This document shows, piece by piece, positions 32,405 through 43,400 of a DNA stretch of 57,558 bases; within the stretch, counting starts at the first letter, position 1, and each line of letters begins with the position of its first letter. The translations under genes were made by a program, and so were the position numbers. Origin of the DNA: GCA-002282575 sp964606405. GTDB taxonomy: Bacteria > Pseudomonadota > Gammaproteobacteria > Thiomicrospirales > Thiomicrospiraceae. The stretch is from the NCBI GenBank assembly GCA_964606405.1, contig CAZSGH010000018.1, positions 1-57,558 of the forward strand, read 5' to 3'. The notes beneath the pieces were generated by a model, which did not search any database, was not told the DNA's origin, and saw only the letters and a program-made list of their open reading frames with translations.

Positions 32405-33247
32405 TTAATGCCCTTCACTGCTACGCTGACGATCGACTTCTTCTCGAATATGTTTAGAAACAAATGTTAGAAGTTCATCCTTCATACGCATTGGTGAATC
32501 TTGACGCTGCAAGCTTTGCATGCCGACGATCATGATTTCGGCGGCATGTTGTTCTGAGTCGGACAGCGATCGTAATTTCCCCGAAATGGGTAAGAAAACA
32601 AAGTTAGATAAAACGACACCATAAAGTGTTGTCACCAATGCTAATCCCATCCCAGATAATAGTTTTCCCATCATATCTTGGCTTTGCGATGCACCATATA
32701 CCGCAACGCTGTTGGTTTCTCCCTGACTGGTCATCATAATGATCAGTCCCATTACTGTGCCCATCATGCCAAAGGCAGGGGCATAGGATGCCATGTTGTA
32801 AAACACATCCTGACAAGCAGCATGGCGCAAACGCATGCTATTAAGCTCGTTATCTAAGTTGCGTTTTAGGGTATTTGGATCGCTTGTGCTCATTAGTTCT
32901 TGCAAAGCAATTTTTAAGAAGTGATGTTGTGTTTCTTCAATATGTGACTCTAGGGCGAGTTTTCCTTTTCGGTGTGCGAGCGCGGATAGGTCTAAAAGCT
33001 CATCGATAATGTCTTGTTGATGAATGGTTTCTCGGCTAAAAATAATAATAAATGATTGTGCAACACAGCCTAATCGGTTGAGCGGGTAGTTAATGAGTGT
33101 AGCCGCAATCACACCGCCGATCACAATCAGTGCTGATTGCAGATCAAAGAATGCAGTGATGAATTTCATTTGGCTATAATCAATCATATTGGCAAAAATA
33201 ACCAATAATCCTAATATGGCACCTAAAATTGTTGCCAATTTGCTCAT
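32405..33247 (-). CDS. motA: MotA-like stator protein
   Basis: This 280-residue inner-membrane protein of the MotA/PomA family has four membrane helices. Helices 1 and 2 are near residues 5-20 and 30-52. The cytoplasmic loop contains LSALAHRKGKLALESHIEE, matching the Arg/Glu loop that contacts the rotor, and helices 3 and 4 contain ASYAPAFGMMGTVMGLIIMM and LVTTLYGVVLSNFVFLPISGKL, each with the conserved proline. It heads an operon with two MotB-like genes. The full residue set suggests a working stator. The organism's motor is not in view, so the flagellar symbol is used for family only. Confidence 0.85.
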   Translation of the reverse strand: MSKLATILGAILGLLVIFANMIDYSQMKFITAFFDLQSALIVIGGVIAATLINYPLNRLGCVAQSFIIIFSRETIHQQDIIDELLDLSALAHRKGKLALESHIEETQHHFLKIALQELMSTSDPNTLKRNLDNELNSMRLRHAACQDVFYNMASYAPAFGMMGTVMGLIIMMTSQGETNSVAVYGASQSQDMMGKLLSGMGLALVTTLYGVVLSNFVFLPISGKLRSLSDSEQHAAEIMIVGMQSLQRQDSPMRMKDELLTFVSKHIREEVDRQRSSEGH

Positions 33248-33387
33248 GTTTTAAGCTCTATGTTGTCCGTTATATTGCCCGAAGGCGGTTAATGTAGTTA
33301 TCCCATATGGATTGAAAGCACAAAGTGTGCCTATGTGTCATTATCGTTTTATAGATTATTATCTCGCGGCTTATTGATGTTGATAGA

Positions 33388-33415
33388 TTGTCTTGTTGGT
33401 TGGCTGTGCTAAAAT
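33388..33415 (+). promoter_or_regulatory. Possible sigma70 promoter of pgsA
   Basis: TTGTCT (33388-33393), a 16-bp spacer, TAAAAT (33410-33415). A start near 33422 would leave a leader of about 28 nt before the GTG at 33450. It is a moderate match only. Confidence 0.4.
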
Positions 33416-33449
33416 GAAAAGAGTAAGTAATTAATGTGTCGAGTTTGTT

Positions 33450-34007
33450 GTGCCTATTCCATTCAAAAATCAAGTTCCCATGTTGTTAACATGGCTGCGT
33501 ATTGCGCTGATCCCTGCTTTTGTCTTTGCCTTTTGGTGGGAAGGAGACGGTGAACGTTGGTGGGCGGCTGGTTTTTTTACCATCGCGGCGATTACCGATT
33601 TGCTTGATGGCTGGTTGGCGCGACGTTGGCAGGTTCAGTCGGCACTAGGGGCATTTTTAGATCCTGTCGCCGATAAACTTATGGTGTCTGCAGCATTGTT
33701 GTTGTTGGTTCAGTCGCTGGATAATTGGTGGGTGACCTTGGCAGCAATGATTATTATCATGCGTGAGATTAGCGTATCTGCGCTGCGAGAGTGGATGGCT
33801 GAGTTGCAAGCTCGTGCTGCTGTTGCGGTTTCTTGGTTGGGTAAGCTAAAAACCTTTGGTCAGATTATTGCGATTGGTATGCTTACTTGGAACTTGTCTT
33901 GGTCTGTTATATTGGGCGAGTGGTTGCTTTATGTTGCCGCCATTTTAACAGTGTGGTCGATGGTGCAGTATGTTCGCGCCGCTTGGCCGTGGTTGGTGAA
34001 GGGGTAA
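33450..34007 (+). CDS. pgsA: CDP-diacylglycerol--glycerol-3-phosphate 3-phosphatidyltransferase
   Basis: This 185-residue integral membrane enzyme commits CDP-diacylglycerol to phosphatidylglycerol synthesis. The CDP-alcohol phosphotransferase signature is complete: ITDLLDGWLARRWQVQSALGAFLDPVADKLM near residue 45 holds DG...AR...G...D...D. Four to five membrane helices are visible, and PMLLTWLRIALIPAFV is the usual N-terminus. The start is GTG 33450 or ATG 33480, with no strong Shine-Dalgarno for either. It points away from the MotA operon. Confidence 0.93.
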   Translation: MPIPFKNQVPMLLTWLRIALIPAFVFAFWWEGDGERWWAAGFFTIAAITDLLDGWLARRWQVQSALGAFLDPVADKLMVSAALLLLVQSLDNWWVTLAAMIIIMREISVSALREWMAELQARAAVAVSWLGKLKTFGQIIAIGMLTWNLSWSVILGEWLLYVAAILTVWSMVQYVRAAWPWLVKG

Positions 34008-34014
34008 GTGTTGA

Positions 34015-34062
34015 GGCTCTAAGAACCTCTCTTTTGCTTGTTTTTAGCGTTTCCAACATTAT
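34015..34062 (+). repeat. Family A fragment, copy 10 (left end only)
   Basis: GAGGCTCTAAGAACCTCTCTTTTGCTTGTTTTTAGCGTTTCCAACATTATTTTTTGCC follows the family A left hairpin and the TTTTT linker, then loses similarity. It starts 8 bp after pgsA. Confidence 0.55.
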
Positions 34063-34389
34063 TTTTTGCCTGACTTTTACCATCGTTTAAATTGTTAGAT
34101 GTGCTCTTATATATGTCCGCTTATCTCTAATAAATTGGCTTGGTCATTGAATTTTTTTATGTCAATAAAATGTAAGATTTTATTGCCTTGTAATTTGTTA
34201 TAGTAAACAATCAGAAAACTCTTGTTGTTGTTGTTTTTTGTTCGTTGTTCAGTTTTGTTTAGGTCGAAGTTATCGATAGTTTGTTGAAATCGAAGCTTTT
34301 ATTTTTTATTCTTGCGAAGAAAAATGTATTTAAACTTTGTGTCATTGCCCTGTTGATGATGCACATTTGTTGTAACTGGAGTCACTTTC
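34063..34389. other. Intergenic region before the AMIN-TolC gene, no gene seen
   Basis: About 330 bp of AT-rich sequence with T/G-rich runs (TTGTTGTTGTTG near 34222). TATAGT at 34199-34204 could be a -10 box but lacks a -35. A good Shine-Dalgarno (TGGAGT) lies just before the ATG at 34390. This is where a promoter for the secretion channel and the giant protein must be, but I cannot place it with confidence. Confidence 0.5.
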
Positions 34390-37320
34390 ATGCACGCTCG
34401 CATTTCGCGCCCTCGTCACTTAGGTTTTTGCCTATCAATTTCTTTAATGATGGTTTCTGGTTTGTTACCAAGTGCTTCTGTGTTGGCGGCGGACGTTTCA
34501 CCGTTAGTGCAACTTAGTGATGAGCAGGGGATGATGCGTTTGCAGTTATCTGTCCCAACAGGTGCGCTAGAGCAAAGTCAATTGACCGCTAAGGGTAAAC
34601 AGTTGGTCATTGTTCTACGTGATCAAAATCGTGACGAATGGTCTGCAATTGCCAAACAAATCGCGCATTCTGGGCAAGGGGTTAAAAATGCTAAGTTAGT
34701 AGAGCAGCAAGGACGTTTGCTGTTGGTTGTTGACTTGCTTAAAGCGATGACGGTTGCTGATGAAACTTTGGTATTAGGATCAGGCGGAAAACGTTCGCAG
34801 TGGGAATTAGTAATGGTTGCTGCGCCAGTGTCGGAAACCGTTGCGCCAGTAGTGATTGCGCCACCTGCATTGCAAGTTTCTGACCTTGATGTGCAAGATA
34901 TTAATGGTGTGCAGCGTTTAACGTTACGCGGTGATGCCGCACTGACTGCCGAAGTCGCTTTTCCTGATAAAGGAAATGGTATTCTTTTAGCATTTCCTGG
35001 TGTTAATGCCAATGATTTGGCTGCGCGTGTTGGCGAAAGCGCATCCTTAAAGCAGTTTGGTCGAGCGAGTGTTGGTTTGGATGCTCAGGGGATTACTCAG
35101 TTATTTATTGAAACGGATCGTCCGTTAGATTTGTTGGATGCGACAGGGCGTATCGAAAACAAACAATCGGTTACGCAGCTAGATTTGGTGTTCGATGCAC
35201 AAGCATCGTCAACTGTGGCTGCAGTCAATCGTTTGGCTGTAGATGAGAAAACAGGTCAGTTACAAGTTTTCGGTGCGCAGCAAGCTCAAGTGCAGACTTA
35301 TTTCTTAGATTCGCCCCGTCGCTTGATGGTTGATTTGTTGGGCGTGCCACCAGAAGGCGTTGAAAAAGCGGTCGCACAATTTAAAGCGGGACAGGGCGGT
35401 ATTAAATCGGTTCGTTATGGTGATACACGTTTAGGTTCTGCGCGATTAGAAATTACACCGGATGCGGCATTGGCAGAGCGTTTAACGATGGCAGGTGTTG
35501 TGCAATCATCTGGTGATCCTGTTGCGTTGGTTGCGATGAATCCCGTTGCTCCCGTCGTTCAAACCGTTGTAGTACAAGATACGATCGTTAAACAAGAAGC
35601 GGCTATAACGGCTAATGAGGCGACCCCAAGTGTGGCGACTGCTGTCCTGCCAGCACCGGCCAATTCTGTAGCGCAGGCAGAAGTAGTGCCTCAAGATGCA
35701 CCCGTTAAAGCCGAAGGTGGTTTGTCGGGTGGTGAGATGGCAGCAGGCGCTGCTGTCGCTATTTTGGCAGCACCTGTTGTCGCTGTTGCGGCCGTTGTTG
35801 CCGCAATGTCTGGCGATGAGCAAAAGCCAACAATACCAGCAGCACAAACAGAGCCCGAAAAAGATGCGGCCGCATTGCCTACTGTACAAGCAGAGCCTAC
35901 ACCATCAGAAGTCGCAGCAATGGCAGGGTTAGACTTGCGCTATCGTCCGAAGTTTGATTTTGCGCAACAACCACGCATTACCATTAAACCGATTAGTTTG
36001 GCAACCGAAAAATACAAGCCCGAAGAAAATCTACCTAATTTACCACAAGGTAAAGGTTATGCTTTAATGAGCTTGTTCGATACCGCAATCACACAAGATA
36101 GCGCTTATCAAGCAGCTAAAGCGGATTATATGGTGAATGCCGAGGCAATTCCTCAAGCAAAAGCGGGATATTTGCCACAAGCCTCTTTTGATTATTCATA
36201 TGCTACGACACGTCAAAATGTGAACCAGTCAGGTAGTATCCCGACTGGTGGTTATGAGTATCCTTACAATAACTGGGCAGTGACGATTACACAGCCGATT
36301 TTCCGTATGCAGTCGTTGATTAAAATGGATCAGGCTGAAGTGGCTGTAGAGCAAGCAAAGTTGGGCTTGTTAGCTGCAGAGCAAGATTTGATTTTACGTG
36401 TTGCTAATGCTTATTTGGGTGTGTTAGCTGCGAAAGATGCCTTGGAATTGGTGAGAGCTGAGCGTGAGGCAACTGAAAAACAACTCGATTTAGCCAGCAC
36501 CCGTTTTAAAAATGGTTTGGGTACGGTGACACAATTGTCGGAAGCTCAGAGCCGCGTTGCTTTGGTAAAAGCGCGTGAGATTGATGCAGACTATAAGTTG
36601 TCGGATGCGCGTCTATCGATGAAGCAAATTATTGGTGATGAAGTTGCCGATGTCACCACGTTCCGTGAAGACTTTAGCCCAGCCGCTCCTGTGCCAGCAA
36701 TTCCTGAACCTTGGGTTAAAGCTGCATTAGATCAGAATTTAGCATTGCAGACACGTAAGTTGGCAATTGATATTGCTAACCAAGAAGTGAAACGTCAGAA
36801 CGCAGCCTATATGCCAACGGTCGATGCCGTTGCCAGTGCGGGTCAGCGTGATACTGCACGTACCTTGTACAGCCCTTCTCGTGAGCAAGTTGATACGAAC
36901 TACGATATTACATTAAAGCTACGTATGCCGCTTTACGATGGTGGTATGACGCCATCTTTAGTGCGCGAATCGATTGCGCGTTTGGATAAAACCAAGCAAG
37001 AACATCAGCAAGAGTATCGTCAGACCGAAAAGTTGGTTCGCTCATCATTTATGGGTGTTAAAACCAGTTCCGAAATGTTGACGGCTTTACGTGAGGGCGT
37101 GAAGGCACAAGAGTTAACCCTTAAATCAAAAGTGGAAGGCTATAAAGCAGGTGTAGAGTCTGTGGTGTCGGTACTTGACTCTTACCGCAGTTACTATTCA
37201 TCACGTCGTGACTATTTACAGGCACGTTATGACTATTTGGTTAACCGTTTAAAGTTAAAGCAATCGGTCGGAACGCTTAGTCGTAATGATTTAGTCGAAC
37301 TCGCGGAATTGCTGCACTGA
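34390..37320 (+). CDS. TolC-family type I secretion outer-membrane protein with N-terminal AMIN-like region
   Basis: This 976-residue protein is about twice the length of a usual TolC. Residues 1-34 are a signal peptide ending ASVLAA. Residues 35-350 are beta-rich, with up to three AMIN-like segments; the clearest is near 258-350 (VQTYFLDSPRRLMVDLLGV, the y-l-D-P-R-l-v-v-D-l-g pattern seen in PilQ and AmiC). A Pro/Ala/Val-rich linker holds a hydrophobic stretch (AAGAAVAILAAPVVAVAAVVAAM, about 450-472). From about 558 to the end is a full TolC/OEP unit (LMSLFDTAITQDSAYQAAKADY, FKNGLGTVTQLSEAQSRVALVKA, VKAQELTLKSKVEGYKAGVESVVSVLDSYRSYYSSRRDYLQARYDYLVN). It precedes the giant protein gene by 80 bp without a terminator, so it is probably its export channel. 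AMIN domains bind peptidoglycan or pili in other proteins, which suggests cell-wall anchoring here. Confidence 0.88.
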   Translation: MHARISRPRHLGFCLSISLMMVSGLLPSASVLAADVSPLVQLSDEQGMMRLQLSVPTGALEQSQLTAKGKQLVIVLRDQNRDEWSAIAKQIAHSGQGVKNAKLVEQQGRLLLVVDLLKAMTVADETLVLGSGGKRSQWELVMVAAPVSETVAPVVIAPPALQVSDLDVQDINGVQRLTLRGDAALTAEVAFPDKGNGILLAFPGVNANDLAARVGESASLKQFGRASVGLDAQGITQLFIETDRPLDLLDATGRIENKQSVTQLDLVFDAQASSTVAAVNRLAVDEKTGQLQVFGAQQAQVQTYFLDSPRRLMVDLLGVPPEGVEKAVAQFKAGQGGIKSVRYGDTRLGSARLEITPDAALAERLTMAGVVQSSGDPVALVAMNPVAPVVQTVVVQDTIVKQEAAITANEATPSVATAVLPAPANSVAQAEVVPQDAPVKAEGGLSGGEMAAGAAVAILAAPVVAVAAVVAAMSGDEQKPTIPAAQTEPEKDAAALPTVQAEPTPSEVAAMAGLDLRYRPKFDFAQQPRITIKPISLATEKYKPEENLPNLPQGKGYALMSLFDTAITQDSAYQAAKADYMVNAEAIPQAKAGYLPQASFDYSYATTRQNVNQSGSIPTGGYEYPYNNWAVTITQPIFRMQSLIKMDQAEVAVEQAKLGLLAAEQDLILRVANAYLGVLAAKDALELVRAEREATEKQLDLASTRFKNGLGTVTQLSEAQSRVALVKAREIDADYKLSDARLSMKQIIGDEVADVTTFREDFSPAAPVPAIPEPWVKAALDQNLALQTRKLAIDIANQEVKRQNAAYMPTVDAVASAGQRDTARTLYSPSREQVDTNYDITLKLRMPLYDGGMTPSLVRESIARLDKTKQEHQQEYRQTEKLVRSSFMGVKTSSEMLTALREGVKAQELTLKSKVEGYKAGVESVVSVLDSYRSYYSSRRDYLQARYDYLVNRLKLKQSVGTLSRNDLVELAELLH

Positions 37321-37400
37321 TGTATTGCACGACTGCGTACGACGGGATTGTTTGTTAACAAGAATTATATTAAGACAGGTCCGATTTAGGAGACTGCATC

Positions 37401-40400
37401 ATGAAAAAAACGATGAAATTGACGGCTCAAGCTAAAAACAAAACCCTCAGCCCAACGGGGTTGCGTAATTGGGGTGGGTTGCTCGGAAGAGCACTGGCTA
37501 AGCATAAAAATACAAAAGCCGTTGTCACTCAACGGCCTCGTCGTTTGGTGGCTGAGCAATTAGAGCCGCGCATGATGCTCTCTGGCGAAGCGATGGTGTT
37601 GCCGCCCAATCAGCAGCAACAAGATAAGACTGGCGTAATTGACCTTTCGGCAGCCGCAGCTGCGTCAATGGTACAAAGTGCCGCCAATGCGCAAATTAGC
37701 GCGGCGGTTAATGCGCCAGCCGTTACCTCGAAAGTAACCAATCAAGTCGTTAACGAGTTGATTTTTGTCGATGCTGCTGTCGAAGATAAAAACACCTTGA
37801 TTGCACAAGCCTTGTCAGGTCGAGATGCGGCAAAAGCAGAGCTGATTGTTTTAGATAGTAAAACAGATGGTGTTGAACAAATTACCAGTTGGATTAAGCA
37901 GTATCAGAACATTGAAGCGGTTCACATTATTAGCCATGCTGAGCCAGAAAGTGTTGATTTGGGTAGCGCACATCTAACCACAACGACGCTCTCTCAGTAT
38001 GCTTCGGATTTGGCACAATGGTCAAACTCTTTGAGCGATAAAGCAGATATCCTATTTTATGGCTGTTCGTTAACTGCGAGCGATGCGGGGCAGTCGTTAA
38101 TTACGCAAATTGCTACCTTAACGGGTGCGGATGTTACTGCCTCTAATGATGCAACAGGCTCTGCAGCCTTGGGTGGAAACTGGACGCTAGAAACTCAGAC
38201 TGGTGCTATTGAAGCGCAACTGTTGTTTAATCAACAAACCAACTACAGTGGCTTGTTGGCGGATTATACCTTCGCCTCTGCCAGTGTTCGTTCTGCATTG
38301 TTGGACACTTTGGGTCGACTAGATGCAACAGGTAATGCTGCGCTGCAAGATGCCGTCGTCAATGCTGAATTGCCAGGCATGGCTACTAAGAGTGTTAATT
38401 CTCTTATTGGCGTGGCAGCTGCTTCTGGCTCGACAACATCATTATTTGACTTGCAATCGCAAGCAAGTACTTATTTTACAACGAATGGTAGTAGTTCTAC
38501 TTTGGTTGGCTTGCTTGCCTATTTAAATGCAAATGGAACCTTGCAAGCAAAACTGGATACGATTAACGGGTCATCTGTTAATTGGATTACGGGAGACTAT
38601 AATGCGACCACGAACCAAGTAACCTTAACACTGAATTTTGCTAAAACGAAAACGGATACCAGTGTTGCCTTTGCGTTAACCCCTACCTTGTCGCAAGGCG
38701 GAAGTGTTACAACCGCGCTAACAGGCGTTGATGTGACCAGCAATATTAGCATCAATCTGGTTGCTGGTATCAATACCACACCAACACTGGCGTCTAGCTA
38801 CGTCAAAGTCAATGACCTAACTCTGACAGCTACAATAACAGACCCGAGTAGCTATGTTGGTGGTGATTTTACCATGCAGGCGGGTGCTAATTTTGCGATT
38901 GTGGACAGTAACAATACCGACCAGCAAGGCATTATTACCACGACAGAATTTACCGATATTGCTAATAGCAAAGCCATTGTTGCGACATCGACCAGTATCA
39001 ATAAAGTAACCAGTAACAGCTTTACCTTAACGCTTAATGGTGTTGCTTATGCGTTAAATTTTGATGCGTCCACGACAACAAGCAATACGAGTCGTACCGA
39101 TCTCGTATCTGATTTACAGGCTATATTGACTGCGACCAGTGTTACAGGTGCGTTATCGCCAACCTATACTCATTTAGGTCAGTTAGTAACGGTCAGTGAT
39201 AACGCTGGCGTGCTGACATTAACAATGCATGCTGCTGTAACAACCGCTAGTTTGGCATTAGATAATGATGTAAACAATAAATTGGCTACGGTTTTAGGTT
39301 TTGCTGATACGGCAAGCATGACAACACAAAAGATTGTGGCTAGTTCTACTAGTACATTTGTTGTCACTGACACAGAGGTCTTTACACTGGTCTTAAATGG
39401 TGAGTCTTATTCATTAGGATTTAATACAGCGACTACCTATACCAATAGCAACCGTTCGGACTTGGTGGCTGATTTGCAGGCTATATTGACCAATCAAGCG
39501 GTCAGCGCTAACGGTATTTTGGCTTATTTAGGGTTTAGCAATTTAGGTCAGGTGGTTACGTTTAGCGATGATGCGGGCAAACTGACACTGACGGTCAATC
39601 CAGCCATTGTGAATGCAAGTTTAACCCTAACTAACGCCGCTACCAATAAATTGGCGACAGAGTTAGGTTTTAGCAATACAGCCCTAACCAATTCCATTGT
39701 AATGACTGCTCCTGTTGCTGAAATTAATGGGCATTTTAATTTAAGTGGTATCAGCCAAGCGAGCGCTTTTGGTTCGGCTGTTTTAGGTGTAGAAGGTAAG
39801 TTAGTTAATGGTGTATTAACACCCGTCTACTTTTACGATGCCAATATTAGCAATGCAACCGTTAAGTCTAATTTAGCAGCGCTTTTTGCCGGTGCAAGTA
39901 ATTTGGGTGCTCAGGTTGATGCACTCGATAAGTTGGGTGTCACCTTGCCGTTTGCTGATGTATCGTTACTGCAGTTAATGAAAACCAGTGATGGTCGTAG
40001 CTTAGGTGATTTACTGTCTTTTTCGCACTATAAAGACGGCTCACGCAGTAATGTCTTAACCGATTATCTGACGTCGGCAGGTAGCAATGCGACTTATAGT
40101 GGTCTACTGAATCAAATTCGTGATTACTTAATGGGACAGGGCGTCTATAGCACGCTAGAGTCAATGTTCCCAACAGGTTATGCCAATGATCCTTTGGTGG
40201 TGAATGGAGGTGGCTTAACAACCAGTACCGGCGCATTAACCTTTGCCGTTAATCTTGATTTGGCGCGGGAGTTCTTGCAGCAGCTGACCTTCGGGGATGA
40301 GTTAAAAGCATTAGGCTTGTCTTTCTTGCCAGGGCAGGGTGTGCCGCTTGTTGCCAATATGACAGCTAACCTAAGTTATGCGTTATCGGATGCAACCAGT

Positions 40401-43400
40401 AGCAGTTCCACTAAAACGATTAGCGTGTCTAATTTCACGGTTGGCGTTAAAAATGCCAGTGCAGACAATAGTCTTCATGCCGATACGGCATTGGGCGCAC
40501 TCAATGCACATTTAGATGGAACGCTGGAGTTTGATACGGGCACGATTGCCTTGTCGAGTGTTAACGCGACGGTAGATCAAATTACTGCTGTTCGTTATAT
40601 GGATATTTTAGGCACGAATACTTATGTTGGCGTGATTGATGTTTCAACCGCAACACCAACGGTTCGTGCACATGCCGATTTCGATGTAACGGGCAATGTG
40701 TTCGGTACGAGTTTTTATAGTATTGCAGGCAACCACAATCCGCATATTACGATGGATTGGGGCACAACACCAACTGATCGAAGTGTAGATGGAGCCGCAA
40801 TTAACTGGTCGGCAGTAAAGAGCACAACGCCTAGTTTGAGCGCAACAAACTTTACCAATTTGTCTGCCCTATCATCGCTAACAGCTACGAATCTAACAGG
40901 CATGTTGGCAGATGTGACGACTTGGCTCAATGACTTGCGTGATTCGGGTCAGTTTGATGGGCTATTACCCTTTACCAATGTTTCTACAGGTACGGTACTC
41001 GACTTTAGTCAGGGACTCACTGATTTTTATAATGCCAGTTTACAGTCGCCACAACAGTCAATTTTTGCATCAAGTGCTATTTCTCCTGTTTTATCGCAAA
41101 ATGCTGCTTTCGATATTCAGTTTAAGCGTACCGGTGATACGCGTGCAACCTTAGTCACGATTACGATTTTAGCGAGTGAAACCACGAGTTTTACGCATAT
41201 CAATCAGCTTGCTCAGTTAGTCAATCAAAAAATTACTGCTGCGATGAATGGTGTGTTAAGTGGTAAGTTGGCTGCCGATGGAAGCAGTATTACGCAAACC
41301 ACTGCCGCCGCTGCTCAAATTCAGGTCATTAGTGAAGGTGGTACGAGCCAGAATGGCTGGGTGTCGAATGAGCGTCAACAAATAGATTTACATGCCAGTT
41401 CTGGTACCTTTACGCTAACCTTAGACGGCAAGACAACCACAGCCTTATCGGTGACAAGTTCTGCAGCAGAGATTCAGCACGCTTTAGAAACCTTAGATAG
41501 CGTTGGTCGTGCTAATGTGGTGGTGACGGGGGATGCGCGTCATTGGATGGTAACCTTCACAGGTGCTTTATCTGGTCAGAATATGGCGACTTTAGTTGCC
41601 AATATGTCGGGTGCCACTGCAGGTGGTTTAGTCGAAGTGAGTGCAGACTCACAAAAGCGTGATACGGCAACTGGAAAGATTTCTGGACGTTTGGTGTTGT
41701 CGCAAACGACTTATGGTACCTTCGACGAGTTTAAAGTGTCACCTGCCGCGGGTGCTTCGGTCGTTAATGTGACAACGGGAAGCAGTACGGTTGATGCTGT
41801 TCAGCGTATTTATGTGGTGAATGGTGCGGGTGGAAGTTTTACGCTTTCTGGTACTAAAGCTGATGGTGAAACGGCTTTTAGTGCAGTCGTTAATTGGCCA
41901 AGTTCTGGCACATTAAGTAGCGCAATTCAGACGGCATTAAATACTGCTTTGGGTACAACGGGCGTAACGGTTGCGCTCAATCAAACTGTTGTGGTTAACC
42001 AAGGTGTGCAGGTATTCGATGTTACGTTTACAGGGACTGGTGCAACGCATACCGCTTTTGAGTTAATGGAAGTCAACTCAGATGCATTGCAGATGAAGCC
42101 TGCTGCTCAAATTGCGACCCTGACATTAGCGCAAGGTTCTGTTATTGGTGGTTCAGTCACTTCGGAAGTGCAGCGTGTTACCTTTAGTAATATTTCCGGA
42201 ACGAATCAGTTCTCGATTGGTTTTGTTTATGGTGGTAAAACTTACGAAACGAATCCGATAACCTATAGTGCGACAGCAGCGACACTTGCAACCAATATTC
42301 AGAGCGCATTACGTGCAACCTTCCAGCAGATTTTGGGTAGTGGTTATGATGACGCTGTCGTAACAGTGGCTGCTGTTTCTGGTAAAGACGGTTCGTTCGA
42401 TGTTACTTTTGCCGATGTATTGAGTGGTATTAATATGCCACAGATGGTTGTGAACGGCTCACAACTGGCTTATACCGTTAGTGCAAATGCATATAATAAT
42501 CTGAGCGCTCTAGGCTTTAATAAAGGTGGCAACGATCAGCAGGCTTATAGTCGTCTTGGTTTTAACAGCTATCAATCGTTAATTGATCTTTTCCAGCAAT
42601 CAATCAGCAATCAATTGACATCAGGTAGTTTTAGCGTTAACCCTCGTTACGATGTCGCAACAAAGTCGATGATGTTTGATGTCAAGCTCGGCAACAATAA
42701 TCAGACAGATAGTGCCAGTTTAGCGTTGCCTGCATCGGCGGGTGATGTTTCTGGTTTGAGTACTAATACCTTGTTAGATATCACGCATTCGGCAAACTTT
42801 ACAGGTACGATTGGTTTTGATTTTAGCAAAATGCAAGCCTTTAGTTTGCGTGCTAGCGGTAGTTATTATGGTGAAATGGCAGCAAGTCAGGCTGATCCTA
42901 AATTAGGAATTGATGTAGGTCTGGGGTTATTCATACCAGTTCCAGCGTCATTTGATCTTGTGGTTGATGGTAAGAGCTATACGGGTTTTAGCGTACAAAA
43001 CTCGACCAGTAGTTATTTGGAAGGTTCTGCGCTGGTTAACGCCTTAAACGCTTCGCTAACTGCCAAAACAACCACTGCAAGCGATCCTCTTGCCGTGCGA
43101 GGGTTTACTAATTTAGGTCAGGCGTTTAAGTTTGAATCGTTTACCAATACAGCGGGCAAGCAAGCATTGCGCTTTGTGGTGCAAGCGAGTGTGGGTGAGG
43201 TTAAATTTGCCAATGTATCGGATAGCTTCAAAACGGTAGCAGCGGGCAGCTTAGGTTTTGCAACATGGAACACGCCCATTTATCCTGCACCCAAAGCGGT
43301 CAATTTAACGACCAATGGTTTTGTTGCGAGTGCCAGTGATACAACGCTTACATCGACTACAGCAGATGCAGAGTTTACGCTAACGCTGGATAAAGAAGTT

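Noticed and set aside
31009..33247. Zorya-like anti-phage system (ZorA/ZorB are MotA/MotB homologues)
   Set aside because: The MotA protein has the ordinary length and no long cytoplasmic tail, and no ZorC, ZorD or ZorE gene is near; neighbours are uvrC and pgsA.
34281..34517. A 78-residue frame overlapping the start of the AMIN-TolC gene
   Set aside because: It has no supporting homology and conflicts with the well-supported signal peptide frame starting at 34390.
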